Shown here in pieces: positions 17,323-26,638 of a DNA stretch of 64,000 nt. Position numbers and translations under genes: made by a program. Below the pieces are notes generated by a model. The model was not told the DNA's origin, did not search any database, and was given only the letters and a program-made list of their open reading frames with translations. Every line of letters begins with the position of its first letter. Within the stretch, counting starts at the first letter, position 1. The stretch lies in NCBI RefSeq assembly GCF_000092845.1, contig NC_014150.1, positions 1,884,919 through 1,948,918 on the forward strand. Reading direction: 5' to 3'. This stretch comes from Brachyspira murdochii DSM 12563. GTDB taxonomy: Bacteria > Spirochaetota > Brachyspiria > Brachyspirales > Brachyspiraceae.

Positions 17323-19599
17323 ATGCTTAATACAAAAATGGATTATCTTTTAAATGAAGCTTCATATCGTATGACCAATGAAGACTATGATCAAACTTTA
17401 GAGATTCTTGATGTAATACTAAAAAAAGTACCTAAAAACTATAGAGCCAATCTATATAAAGGTCAAGTATGCGTTGAGATGAAAGAGTATGAAGATGCCA
17501 TAAGGTATTTTGAAGAGGCTAGAAAAGTAGATATAAAAACTTTTAAATCATACAATTTACTAGGAATAAGCTATCATGCTATAAAACAATATGATAAAGC
17601 TATAGAATGTTTTAATGAAACTCTTAAAATTACTCCCAATTCTTATAAAGCATATAATCTTTTGGGTATAAGCTATTTTGCAAAAGAGGACTATACTAAA
17701 GCTATAGAGTATTTTAATAAGTCCATAGAGATTAATCCTAAATATGATAAGGCATATAATAATTTGGCTTTATTTTACTATAAAAATAAAAAGTATAATG
17801 AAGCTATAGAGTTTTTTGAGCATTCAAAATCTTTAGATGAGAGGGTATTTAAGGCTTATGATATGCTTGGTATGAGTTATTATAAGATAGGAAGTTATGA
17901 AAAGGCAATAGAATGCTTTAAAAGATTTTTCCAGTACAACAGCAAGTCATACAAAATAGCAAATACTTTAGGAGCTGTTTATTCTTTTTTAAAGGATTAT
18001 GACAATGCTATATATTATTTTAATAAGTCTATCGAGATTAATCCTAAATATGCTAATGCATATAATAATTTGGCATTAGTTTATTTTAATAGAAAGATAT
18101 TTGACAAGGCTGCTTTATATTTTGATAAGGCTAAAAAACTGGATGTTAAGGCATTTACTGATTATAATAAATTGGGTATAAGCTATTATTCTAAAAAATA
18201 TTACTATGAAGCGATAGAATGTTTTGAAAGGGTAATAGAAAAAAATAATAATGCTTATAAGGCGTATAATTTTATAGGTATATGTTATTCATCTAATGAA
18301 GAGTATGATAAGGCAATAGAGTATTTCAATAAGTCTATAGAGATTAATGACAGATATTATAAGGCATATAATAATTTGGCTTTGGCTTATTATAATTTGA
18401 AAAATTATGAAAAGGCAATAGAGAATTTTAATAAGTCTATCGATATTTATTCAAATAATGCTGATGCATATAATTGTATAGGTTTATCATATTATCATCT
18501 TGGAGAGAAAGAAAAGGCATTAGTTTATTTAAATAAGGCACTTGAGATTAACCCTCTTTACAGCAATGCTTATGAAACATTATTCAGTATATATTTTGAT
18601 TTTGAAGAATATGATAATGCTATGTATTTTGCAGATAAAATACTAGAATTAAAGCCTGATTCATTTAAATATTATGGCAAATTAATTACTATATGCTTTA
18701 ATAATAAAAGATATGATAAAGTTATAGAATACTCTGAAAAAATAAATAAGTATAATAATAATGTATATAATATGCTTGCCGAGTCGTATTATCATTTAAA
18801 AGATTATGATAATTCAGTTTTTTATTATAATAAATTAATAGAAAGAGAAAAATCATCTTTTTATATTTATAATAATTTGGCTATTCTTTATTATTTGAAA
18901 AAAGATTATGATAAACTTGTAAATACATATTTCAGATATATAGATAATTATGATATTAATTGCAAATTAGGTTTTGCAGGATATAATATATTTCTTCTCT
19001 CATATACACTTCTTAAAAATAATATTATAAGATACAATGATTTTTTAGATTTGTTTGATAAAATATTTAATAAAAGTATAGAGTTTTACAAAGCTCATAA
19101 TACTCAAGCTACATTATCATTATATAAAAGTATGGAATATAATACAGACTTATTAAAACTTTTATTTGAAAATAGGGCAGAGTATAAAAATGCTTATGAG
19201 GCTTTAGAAAATATTTTAGATGATAATAAATTAAAAGCGATAAAACCATCAATAGAAAAAATAAAATTATACTCATTTGAAAAATCTATTAATAATTTAA
19301 ACAGAAAAACTATATGCATAGAGTATGAAGCAGAAGATACTGTTATTATTGATAATGTTCATTATGATAAAGTTTATGGAAAGAATGCTAAGTTTATCAC
19401 AAGAGATGATGATATAAAATACGAGTCTCTGCTTTATATGTTTGCATCAGAAGAAAATAATATTTTGAAAGCTATATTATTAAAATCTCCAAGTATAAAG
19501 TCTATATATTTTTCTAATGATTTTGACGATGAAGATATAGAAATAATAAAACGTATAATTAATAATGATAATATAAAGCTATATAAATCAGACAATTAA
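17323..19599 (+). CDS. Large tetratricopeptide repeat protein
   Basis: A 758-residue product from the ATG at 17323, chosen because GGGG lies 7 nt upstream; an in-frame TTG 18 nt earlier lacks a ribosome site. Residues ~10-580 are a continuous array of about 16 TPR units, with phrases such as AYNNLALAYYN and KAIEYFNKSIEINP recurring almost exactly. The last ~170 residues are not TPR and I do not recognise them. There is no signal peptide. The near-identical repeat phrases suggest recent internal duplication. It probably acts as an interaction scaffold; the partner is unknown. Confidence 0.85.
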   Translation: MLNTKMDYLLNEASYRMTNEDYDQTLEILDVILKKVPKNYRANLYKGQVCVEMKEYEDAIRYFEEARKVDIKTFKSYNLLGISYHAIKQYDKAIECFNETLKITPNSYKAYNLLGISYFAKEDYTKAIEYFNKSIEINPKYDKAYNNLALFYYKNKKYNEAIEFFEHSKSLDERVFKAYDMLGMSYYKIGSYEKAIECFKRFFQYNSKSYKIANTLGAVYSFLKDYDNAIYYFNKSIEINPKYANAYNNLALVYFNRKIFDKAALYFDKAKKLDVKAFTDYNKLGISYYSKKYYYEAIECFERVIEKNNNAYKAYNFIGICYSSNEEYDKAIEYFNKSIEINDRYYKAYNNLALAYYNLKNYEKAIENFNKSIDIYSNNADAYNCIGLSYYHLGEKEKALVYLNKALEINPLYSNAYETLFSIYFDFEEYDNAMYFADKILELKPDSFKYYGKLITICFNNKRYDKVIEYSEKINKYNNNVYNMLAESYYHLKDYDNSVFYYNKLIEREKSSFYIYNNLAILYYLKKDYDKLVNTYFRYIDNYDINCKLGFAGYNIFLLSYTLLKNNIIRYNDFLDLFDKIFNKSIEFYKAHNTQATLSLYKSMEYNTDLLKLLFENRAEYKNAYEALENILDDNKLKAIKPSIEKIKLYSFEKSINNLNRKTICIEYEAEDTVIIDNVHYDKVYGKNAKFITRDDDIKYESLLYMFASEENNILKAILLKSPSIKSIYFSNDFDDEDIEIIKRIINNDNIKLYKSDN

Positions 19600-20141
19600 A
19601 AAATTACAGTAAGTCTATTATTGTTGTTTACAAACTTAAAAACTTTTATTGTATTTTTAAAAAGTCATATTTAATATAGTATATAACATCTTCTAATGCT
19701 TTATATCATCTAATTCTTTTTACTTAATATTATGGATTTTCATTATCAAAATCTATTTTGGCATATATACCCCCAATTTTATTAAAATTGTTTTATATTA
19801 TTTTGGCACATTTAGTATAAGTCATTGTGTCTATTTTTTATTCTTATCTTTTATTTTTATCTTTTTTATAATTTCTGAGTCTTCACTAAAGATTTCATTT
19901 TTTTAATGTAGTTTGTCAATTACAGCAATAACTGCTATTACTGATAATATTATAATACTTTCCATTAAGATGGTCTTTTAAAGTTTTATTATATTTGTTA
20001 AATGTTATGTTAGCCTAACAAGAATGAATGTTATTGTCAATTGTTTTTATAAAAAAAATGCTTACTATTATTTAATTTTAAGGTTAATATTTCCGTATCT
20101 TATTAGTAGTATAAAATAATTTTTGTATAGGGAATGATAAA
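19600..20141. other. Gene-free AT-rich gap with a small palindrome
   Basis: No open frame with a ribosome site is visible. The only structured feature I see is TGTTAG-C-CTAACA at 20008-20020, a perfect 6+1+6 palindrome 121 nt upstream of the secreted-protein gene, which could be an operator. Confidence 0.4.
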
Positions 20142-20729
20142 ATGAATAAATATATATTACTCTTTTCATTTTTTATTTTAAATATTTTGTATTCTCAGGA
20201 AACTAATATATTAAACAGCAGACTTTTTTTTACAGAGAAAGATAAATTAACATCAAAAATGAATATATACACATCTTGGAAAGAAACCTATAAATATTTA
20301 AGAGATAACAGATTTAGATTTTATAAAAGAGCTGGAAGGAGTATAACATTAGAGTTCAGATATAAGTATCCAAGTCAGATATTTGTTAATAGCGGCACAC
20401 CTATAATATTTACTTTTAATGACGGAAGCAGCGTACAATTAACAAATGTGCAGAAAGTTGTTTATAGTCCTTATTTAATGGGGGATAAACAGTATTATGA
20501 TGTAGAGGTGAGATACAAATTTAATAATGATGATGAGTTTAACAGTTTTGCAAATGCTGCTATAACAAATATACGTTTTAATTTTATTAATCAGTTTTCA
20601 GAAGAAGTTTATGATGATATAGGCATTTCATCACTAACTACAAGTAATTGGCAGGTAGTGTTTGAAGCATACAGAGACGGCATAGCAAAGTTAGAAGAGT
20701 TAAACAATAATAATGTTACTAATGATTAA
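20142..20729 (+). CDS. Secreted protein of unknown function
   Basis: A 195-residue product. Residues 1-18 (MNKYILLFSFFILNILYS) are a signal peptide with likely cleavage before QETN. There is no lipobox Cys, so the product is probably periplasmic. The mature part is mixed with several beta-like stretches (RSITLEFRYKYP, VQLTNVQKVVYSP, YDVEVRYKF). I do not recognise a family. AGGGA lies 9 nt before the ATG. The stop codon is only 5 nt from the following tRNA gene, so the tRNA may be cotranscribed and released by processing. Confidence 0.65.
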   Translation: MNKYILLFSFFILNILYSQETNILNSRLFFTEKDKLTSKMNIYTSWKETYKYLRDNRFRFYKRAGRSITLEFRYKYPSQIFVNSGTPIIFTFNDGSSVQLTNVQKVVYSPYLMGDKQYYDVEVRYKFNNDDEFNSFANAAITNIRFNFINQFSEEVYDDIGISSLTTSNWQVVFEAYRDGIAKLEELNNNNVTND

Positions 20730-20734
20730 AAAAA

Positions 20735-20807
20735 GCCAACCTAGCTCAGTTGGCAGAGCAGTGCATTCGTAATGCATTGGTCGTGGGTTCGATTCCCATG
20801 GTTGGCT
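20735..20807 (+). tRNA. tRNA-Thr (anticodon CGT)
   Basis: A full cloverleaf of 73 nt. The acceptor stem is GCCAACC/GGTTGGC, and the D-arm is GCTC..GAGC. The anticodon stem is GTGCA/TGCAT with loop TTCGTAA, giving anticodon CGT. The T-arm contains GGTTCGATTCC. The discriminator base is T and CCA is not encoded. It reads the threonine codon ACG. Confidence 0.95.
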
Positions 20808-20914
20808 CATAGTTTTTTATAACTGTTTAGTAGTAATCTTATCTGTATTATACTTATTTCAAAACTAAATTTCTTAATATTTATACTTTTTTAATTTAAT
20901 ATTTTTTAATTATA

Positions 20915-21028
20915 GTTGGGCTTTGCCCCAAACCACGCTTCTTTTGCGGCTGTAGGAAGTCCTGTGGGTTGACACAAAGAACCTTATATCCTCGATAAAC
21001 TTGGATACGCTTCGCAAAAGACGGCATG
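20915..21028. repeat. Diverged intergenic repeat, copy 2
   Basis: A GC-richer island in a ~490-nt gene-free gap. An inverted pair CTTTTGCG (20941-20948) and CGCAAAAG (21013-21020) bounds a block with GTAGGAAGTC and a TTGACACAAAG stretch, shared in diverged form with copy 1 at 16.9 kb. A short minus-strand open frame across it has no ribosome site and I do not count it as a gene. Confidence 0.5.
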
Positions 21029-21294
21029 TTTATATACCAAAATGATAGTTTATACAACATGTAAAACATTTTGTTTGTAATTTTTAAATTAAATAATTTC
21101 ATACTCAATTTGTCAAGTAGTTTTAAAACAAGTCTATTATTTGATAATTGCCATTTTTTAGAAAAATAATATTATAATTTACTTACGGCTCATACATTAT
21201 AAAAATTTTTGCTTTTAAGATAAATTCCAATTATAAATTAAATACTATCATATCATTAAAAAATAATTTAGAAATAATTATACTGTTTAATAAT

Positions 21295-22749
21295 TTACAG
21301 CAATTTGCACGCCATCAAATCCTGCTCTATAGAATTACTTAAAAACTCTACAAATACATCATATAGTATAGGGTCTAATTTGACATGCTTTTCTACAAAA
21401 TCTTCTCTCATAATATTAAGAGCTTCCTCTGGAGTAAAAGTTTTACCGCCTCTATATTTACGTGCCGGGTCTATTAGAGCATCATATACATCTATAATTT
21501 CAAGCATTTTGGCAGGGAAATATGCAAAAGCCTCGCATTCATCTATAGCTTTAGCATCATATGTCATTATTCTTTTTATTTGGAAATGAGGATCTTTTGC
21601 CAATTTTAATTTATATAAATGATCATAAGGTCCGTATCCTAATCCGTAATATTCATGGTGCAAAGCTACAGTTAATATAACTTCAAGAGGATATTCAGAA
21701 GTCTGGCTTACAAGAGCATAACTATTAAATAAGTGTTTTTTTATTCTCTCATAATCTCTGCCGTTAGCTCCTTCAAAATAGTCCAAATCTTTAACTTTAC
21801 CTATATCATGAAGCAAAGCCCCTACAGAATAAAGATTCATCTCTCTCTCTTCTATGATTTTTATTCCTTTATCAATACAGTCTTCAACAGTAGCTAAGTT
21901 TTTGCGTATACTGTCTTTACTAAACATAGTTTCAACTTGCTCATAGAATTTTTTATATTTATTAGTGTATGAAGTTCTTATTTTATGTACTAAATGTCTT
22001 CTGTTGATAAGGTTGTTATAAAAAGCCATAAAATTCACATATGAGATAAATACCCTGTTGGAGTGCGACATTACTCCTCCGTCAGAATAGTTTCTAAGTT
22101 CATCAAAGACTTTTTGTGTTTCTGTATTTTTGGAAAGCATATCTACTATAGTTGTAACTAGATTAGTTGTAGTTTCTGTAATTTCCTGATTTTCTATTTT
22201 AGCCTGTTCCTGAGTAATCTCTTCGCCTTTAATTTTTTGTATACTCTCAAACATGGTAACTTTTGCTATTAATCCTACATCATTACCTACATTAACTATT
22301 TGCTGTGCTGTATTTTTATTTATTCCGACTTCTTCATTTACTACTATTTTTTTTAGTTCTGTGTTATAGCTTTCTATTGTACTTACTTTTTCCTTGTAAG
22401 TCATTTTAGAGATTTCAGATATTCTTTTTCCCATCTCTTTTTCAGATTCTTTAGGAGTCCTAAATATGTAAGGCTGATTTGTTTCAGATTCATTTGAAGA
22501 GTTATCAGCCTGAGTTATAGATTTGAACTCTTCTATAAATACTGAAAAGTTTTTTGGGATATATAGTTTTAGGTTATTATATTTTTCATTATCTATGATA
22601 AGGCTTAATTGTTCGGTTGGAAATGGAATAATTTTTTTTTCTTTATCTACTCTAAATAGGGGGATATTATGTGATACTAGCTGATCTTTGATTGTTTTTA
22701 ATTCTTTAACGGTTAAAATATCGTATTTGGTAGTTAAGTCATTACTCAT
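21295..22749 (-). CDS. HD-domain phosphohydrolase, variant HD-GYP type
   Basis: A 484-residue soluble protein. The first ~200 residues have no recognised domain and include a helical, Glu/Lys-rich linker. The C-terminal half is an HD-GYP-like domain: a histidine region at residues ~235-300, ALLHDIGKV with the HD pair near 312-313, then ALHHEYYGLGYG and DVYDALIDPARKYR. HD-GYP proteins hydrolyse cyclic di-GMP. Here the usual HHExxDGxGYP is altered to a form without the Asp and with GYG, so activity or substrate may differ. It lies upstream of nothing on its strand for some distance and follows the YkgJ-like gene. Confidence 0.8.
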   Translation of the reverse strand: MSNDLTTKYDILTVKELKTIKDQLVSHNIPLFRVDKEKKIIPFPTEQLSLIIDNEKYNNLKLYIPKNFSVFIEEFKSITQADNSSNESETNQPYIFRTPKESEKEMGKRISEISKMTYKEKVSTIESYNTELKKIVVNEEVGINKNTAQQIVNVGNDVGLIAKVTMFESIQKIKGEEITQEQAKIENQEITETTTNLVTTIVDMLSKNTETQKVFDELRNYSDGGVMSHSNRVFISYVNFMAFYNNLINRRHLVHKIRTSYTNKYKKFYEQVETMFSKDSIRKNLATVEDCIDKGIKIIEEREMNLYSVGALLHDIGKVKDLDYFEGANGRDYERIKKHLFNSYALVSQTSEYPLEVILTVALHHEYYGLGYGPYDHLYKLKLAKDPHFQIKRIMTYDAKAIDECEAFAYFPAKMLEIIDVYDALIDPARKYRGGKTFTPEEALNIMREDFVEKHVKLDPILYDVFVEFLSNSIEQDLMACKLL

Positions 22750-22824
22750 TCTTTAGATTTCCTAAAACAAAAATATACGCGTATCATTATATAATATTTT
22801 TGTAAAAAAGGAAATAATAAAAAT

Positions 22825-23199
22825 CTACTTTTTTATTTTAACACCTTTGCATGGTCGATTAAATTTTCCAGCTATTAAATTACCATTTTTATCGATGTAT
22901 TCTTTCCAGTATGGAAAAGTTTTGCATTGTTTTGGTTTGGCGTCATTTATTGTGCATTTATTATTTTCGTCTAAGAAACAGCAGGATTTTCCTTCATCGA
23001 CTTTTATATAATATCCGTAATATTCTTCATATTCTAAATATTTGTTTATAAATACAGGAGGAGATATTTTTAAGAAGTCTGAAGCTTGTATTATATCATC
23101 ATCATTAAAAAATACATATCCTTTTTCTTTGCAGCATATTCCGCAGCCTGTACATGAGAATTCTAATACTGCATTTTTATTTTTAGCGAATCTTTTCAT
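22825..23199 (-). CDS. YkgJ-type cysteine-cluster protein
   Basis: A 124-residue protein with the CxxCxxCC signature FSCTGCGICC near residues 14-22. A second cluster (CCFLDENNKC, then QCKTFPYW) lies at 72-98, matching the YkgJ/UPF0153 putative zinc- or iron-binding family. The biochemical role of the family is not settled. It sits between the HD-GYP-like gene and the 880-residue repeat protein on the same strand, with gaps of 50-75 nt, so cotranscription is possible but not shown. Confidence 0.8.
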   Translation of the reverse strand: MKRFAKNKNAVLEFSCTGCGICCKEKGYVFFNDDDIIQASDFLKISPPVFINKYLEYEEYYGYYIKVDEGKSCCFLDENNKCTINDAKPKQCKTFPYWKEYIDKNGNLIAGKFNRPCKGVKIKK

Positions 23200-23250
23200 A
23201 ATAGTTGTTAAATATTTTTATTATTTGTTTTATTTATTATATTTTGATTT

Positions 23251-25893
23251 TTATTTACTGATAATAGAATTTGCCTGAGATTTTATAGAATTTGCGAGAT
23301 TTTGCTTTCCGATTTTTGTGTACATTTCAGATACCTTTATATAATCATCATACAGCAATTTCTTTTCATTATCATTCATATCCTCAACTTTTTTTTTTCC
23401 CCCTTTGGGGATTTTTATATCTCTATTAAAAACTATATTATCAGGATTATTTATTATATCTTCATTAAGTACAAATATTGAAGGCCATCTTCTTTCATCT
23501 CCAAGCTCGGAGGCTGCAATAGATGAAAGAGTATCAGTCCATTTAGTTTTATAAGTGTCAGTATTATATGATAATCTTGTATTCTGATTGTTATTATTAG
23601 CCGCGGCATTAGTATTAGCTGCAGGAGGGTTAGGAGGAGGAGTCGGCGGTGTAGGCGGAGTTATTTCCGGTTCTTTAGGAGGAGTTGGTGCTGTATTAGT
23701 TTGAGCAGCTGTATTATTAGTCTGCGGTCTTGCTGTATTAGTTTGAGCAGCTGTATTATTAGTCTGCGGTCTTACTGTATTAGTTTGAGCAGCTGTATTA
23801 TTAGTCTGCGGTATTACTGTGTTAGTTTGAGCAGCTGTATTATTAGTCTGCGGTCTTACTGTATTAGTTTGAGCAGCTGTATTATTAGTCTGCGGTCTTA
23901 CTGTGTTAGTTTGAGCAGCTGTATTATTAGTCTGCGGTCTTACTGTGTTAGTTTGAGCAGCTGTATTATTAGTCTGCGGTCTTGCTGTATTAGTTTGAGC
24001 AGCTGCATTGTTAGTCTGCGGTCTTGCTGTATTAGTTAAAGTATTAACTGCATTATTTGTTTGAGTAATATCATTAGTTGGCGATATAGTTTCATTAGTA
24101 ACTATTTCATAGAAATCATCATCAAGCTCATTATTTTTTCCAGAGAAGAACTGTACGCCTAAGAACGATAATCCTAATATTATGATTATAATTCCTACTA
24201 TAGCCGCAATTTTATTTGATTTTTTATTTTCATCTATAGAATGTGCTGGAGCAACATAAGGCTCTGCAGGTTTTTTCTCTATTTCAGGCAATGCAGAAGT
24301 TTTTAATTCATCTTCAGTTTCTATTATTTTTATATCTTTTTCTTTTAATTCCTGTAATTTTTTAGATTCATCTTCATTGTTTTCAGTTTCATTTGAATTA
24401 TAATTTTGATAATTTTCAACAGCATCATTTTCATCAATAGTAGGTGCTGTTTGTATTGCCTTATCTATTTCATGCTGTTCATATACTGATTTTTTTATTT
24501 CTTCATCATTATTTGAAGGTATAATTACAGGTCTTTTGAATATATCGCTTTTACTGTATGTAGGTTTGTCATTTATTTTAACTTCTTCAGTTTTATTTTC
24601 TAATTCTTTCTCTTCAGTTGTTTCTTCAACTGCTTTCTCTTCAGATTTAGTTAAATTATTTTCTTCTGCATGTTCATCTATTTTTTCCGGTTCTTCTTCT
24701 TTCTCAAATCTTGTAAAAGAGTATGAAGAGCTGTAGTTATGCATTATAGCTGATGAATTAGTTTCTGTAATCTCTTCTTTTTCCTCTAACTCTTTTACTT
24801 CATCTTTATTTTCTGTTTCTGAAACTTCTTTTTCTTCTTCAGCGGGCTCTTCTTTATTTATTTCATCATCTGATGTTTTTTCAGTATTTATATTTACCTC
24901 TTCTTCGCTTTTTTCTTTTTCATCTTCTTTTTTATCAAGAAAGTCAATACTATCTTGATTATATTTTATTTCGTTTATATCATTTTCTTTTGTTTCATTA
25001 TCTTTTATGCTGCTTATACTTTGAGCTGCCAATACGCTTGTTATTATAGGCTTTGAAACGTTTAATTCAGAAGATGAATTATTTTTTAATTCTGCATTGA
25101 TTTCAGCATCATCATCAACAACAGCTAAACGTTTTTTCACAGCAACAGGTCTTGATACATTTTTTGATTTTGCTTTTATAGCCTCTTTTAATAGAGTTAT
25201 TGATTCTCTTTCTGTCTTAGTTTCACTGTTTTCAGTTTTTATAGTTTCTAATTTTCTTACTGGACTTGATGTTTTAAATGCTGTTTTTCTATCCGCTTTA
25301 GCTTCTTTTATAAGTTCTTTTAAATCTTTTCTCTCTTCTTTTTTTTCTTCGTCTTTTTTTATTAGAGACTCTCTTGAAGATATTTTATTTTCAGATGCAT
25401 CAGAAACTTTATCATCTTTTTTATCAAAAATACTATCTATTTTTTTATTTGTTATTTCTTCTTTGTTTTTTTGTAAATCTATGGCTTTACTTTCTTCTTT
25501 TAGAGTTGTTTCAGCTGCAATTTTTTTAGAAGCAGTTTTTTTAACAGCTGTAGTATCTTTAACTTCTTCATCAGCTGTTTTTTTAGCTGCAGTAGTCTTT
25601 CTAGCAGTAGTTTTTTTAGCAGCTGTAGTATCTTTAACTTCTTCATCAGCTGTTTTTTTGGCTGCAGTAGTCTTTCTAGCAGTAGTTTTTTTAACAGCTG
25701 TAGTATCTTTAACTTCTTCATCAGCTGTTTTTTTAGCTGCGGCAGTTTTTCTAGACGTAGTTTTCTTTACTGTTGCCGCTGTATCTTTAACTTCTTCATC
25801 AGCTGTCTTTTTGGTTGCAGCAGTCTTTTTAGTTTTCTTTACTGTTTCTTTGCTTTCTTCTTTTTTGTTTGTAGTAGTTTTTTTTGTTGCCAT
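23251..25893 (-). CDS. Repeat-rich membrane protein with LysM-like C-terminus
   Basis: An 880-residue protein in four parts. Residues 28-128 are four Lys/Ala/Thr-rich repeats of 25-26 residues, reminiscent of histone H1-like tails. A long acidic Glu/Lys-rich stretch follows. One transmembrane helix (IAAIVGIIIIILGLSFLGVQ) lies near 560-580. After it come eight 14-residue Thr/Asn/Gln repeats containing PQTNN and AAQTN. A proline-rich link then leads to a LysM-like domain at about 781-832 (TDTLSSIAASELGDERRWPS). I infer a cytoplasmic basic N-terminus, a membrane anchor and a periplasmic peptidoglycan-binding end. It follows the winged-helix gene by 4 nt, so the two form an operon. Confidence 0.8.
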   Translation of the reverse strand: MATKKTTTNKKEESKETVKKTKKTAATKKTADEEVKDTAATVKKTTSRKTAAAKKTADEEVKDTTAVKKTTARKTTAAKKTADEEVKDTTAAKKTTARKTTAAKKTADEEVKDTTAVKKTASKKIAAETTLKEESKAIDLQKNKEEITNKKIDSIFDKKDDKVSDASENKISSRESLIKKDEEKKEERKDLKELIKEAKADRKTAFKTSSPVRKLETIKTENSETKTERESITLLKEAIKAKSKNVSRPVAVKKRLAVVDDDAEINAELKNNSSSELNVSKPIITSVLAAQSISSIKDNETKENDINEIKYNQDSIDFLDKKEDEKEKSEEEVNINTEKTSDDEINKEEPAEEEKEVSETENKDEVKELEEKEEITETNSSAIMHNYSSSYSFTRFEKEEEPEKIDEHAEENNLTKSEEKAVEETTEEKELENKTEEVKINDKPTYSKSDIFKRPVIIPSNNDEEIKKSVYEQHEIDKAIQTAPTIDENDAVENYQNYNSNETENNEDESKKLQELKEKDIKIIETEDELKTSALPEIEKKPAEPYVAPAHSIDENKKSNKIAAIVGIIIIILGLSFLGVQFFSGKNNELDDDFYEIVTNETISPTNDITQTNNAVNTLTNTARPQTNNAAAQTNTARPQTNNTAAQTNTVRPQTNNTAAQTNTVRPQTNNTAAQTNTVRPQTNNTAAQTNTVIPQTNNTAAQTNTVRPQTNNTAAQTNTARPQTNNTAAQTNTAPTPPKEPEITPPTPPTPPPNPPAANTNAAANNNNQNTRLSYNTDTYKTKWTDTLSSIAASELGDERRWPSIFVLNEDIINNPDNIVFNRDIKIPKGGKKKVEDMNDNEKKLLYDDYIKVSEMYTKIGKQNLANSIKSQANSIISK
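23690..24025 (-). repeat. 42-bp tandem repeat, eight units, inside the LysM-like protein gene
   Basis: Eight consecutive 42-bp units encode 14-residue Thr/Asn/Gln-rich repeats. Units differ at only a few positions (Ala, Val or Ile after the first Thr). The unit length is a multiple of three, so gain or loss of a unit keeps the frame. Confidence 0.9.
25510..25812 (-). repeat. 75-78-bp tandem repeat, four units, at the 5' end of the same gene
   Basis: Four units, each encoding KKTADEEVKDT followed by an Ala/Thr/Lys/Arg-rich segment, 25-26 residues long. The second and third units are nearly identical. Confidence 0.85.
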
Positions 25894-25897
25894 ATTT

Positions 25898-26638
25898 TTA
25901 CTCTGTAATATTTTGTTTATTTTTAATTAATAGATTTCTTATAGTATTCATTGTTTTATCATCAAAAATGTTTTCTGTTATATTTCCTGTTTTTAAGGAG
26001 TCTATAAGATAATTATTTAAGTTAATGTCTTTGTTTAGATTATATTTTTTTGCTATATATACGCTATTGCACATAGAAAGTATTATTCTTAATTGATTTC
26101 CGTTAGAAGAATACTTGTCTATAAGTTTCTGCGGGTCATCTATACCTAAACAACTTAAATTATAACAAACTTTGAAAAAAAGTTTATCTACAGCCTGCTT
26201 AACCTGAGCTTCTTTTTTATTTTTTTTGTTTACAGTGTAAAGTATTGAAAAATCCCTTACTTCAAAATTGCATACAGTGGCAAAAAACTTTTCCTGATGC
26301 GGCATAAGGTAATGATGGCTTTTCATTTTGGATTCTACTCTTGTAATAAAACCTTTTTCTTCTAAAGTATCCAAAGATTTTACTATAGTAGCATTTCCGC
26401 CTATACCAGCTTCATTTAATATTTGAGAATGAGTAGTTTTAGCGATGCCTAACTCATAATCATAATTTGCTACCAATGTTCTGTATACTTCTTTAGCAGA
26501 CAGAGGCAGTTTTTTCCAAGTGTTGTTTTCTGTTATAGATTTTGGAATAAATGAACACATTGAGGCTATAGATAAGAATGTTTCTTTATCTATATTTTTT
26601 AGCTGAGCTTTATTAATAATATCTAATATGTTTTCCAA
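25898..26638 (-). CDS. Winged-helix DNA-binding protein
   Basis: A 246-residue protein. The start is TTG, with TGGAG 7 nt upstream. Residues ~45-105 look like a winged helix: LSAKEVYRTLVANYDYE, then THSQILNEAGIGGNATIVKS as the recognition part, then LEEKGFITRVESK as the wing. This resembles MarR-like or replication-initiator-like domains. The C-terminal half is helical and unassigned. It directly precedes the repeat-rich membrane protein gene and may regulate that operon. The target is not known. Confidence 0.65.
   Translation of the reverse strand: MENILDIINKAQLKNIDKETFLSIASMCSFIPKSITENNTWKKLPLSAKEVYRTLVANYDYELGIAKTTHSQILNEAGIGGNATIVKSLDTLEEKGFITRVESKMKSHHYLMPHQEKFFATVCNFEVRDFSILYTVNKKNKKEAQVKQAVDKLFFKVCYNLSCLGIDDPQKLIDKYSSNGNQLRIILSMCNSVYIAKKYNLNKDINLNNYLIDSLKTGNITENIFDDKTMNTIRNLLIKNKQNITE

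Noticed and set aside
20896-21108. Minus-strand 70-residue open frame
   Set aside because: It crosses the intergenic repeat and lacks a ribosome site.
23701-24039. Plus-strand open frame rich in Ser/Cys/Ile
   Set aside because: It is the mirror of the 42-bp repeat array in the LysM-like protein gene; no ribosome site.
25097-25930. Plus-strand 277-residue open frame opposite the same gene
   Set aside because: It results from the composition of the basic and acidic repeats on the other strand and has no ribosome site.
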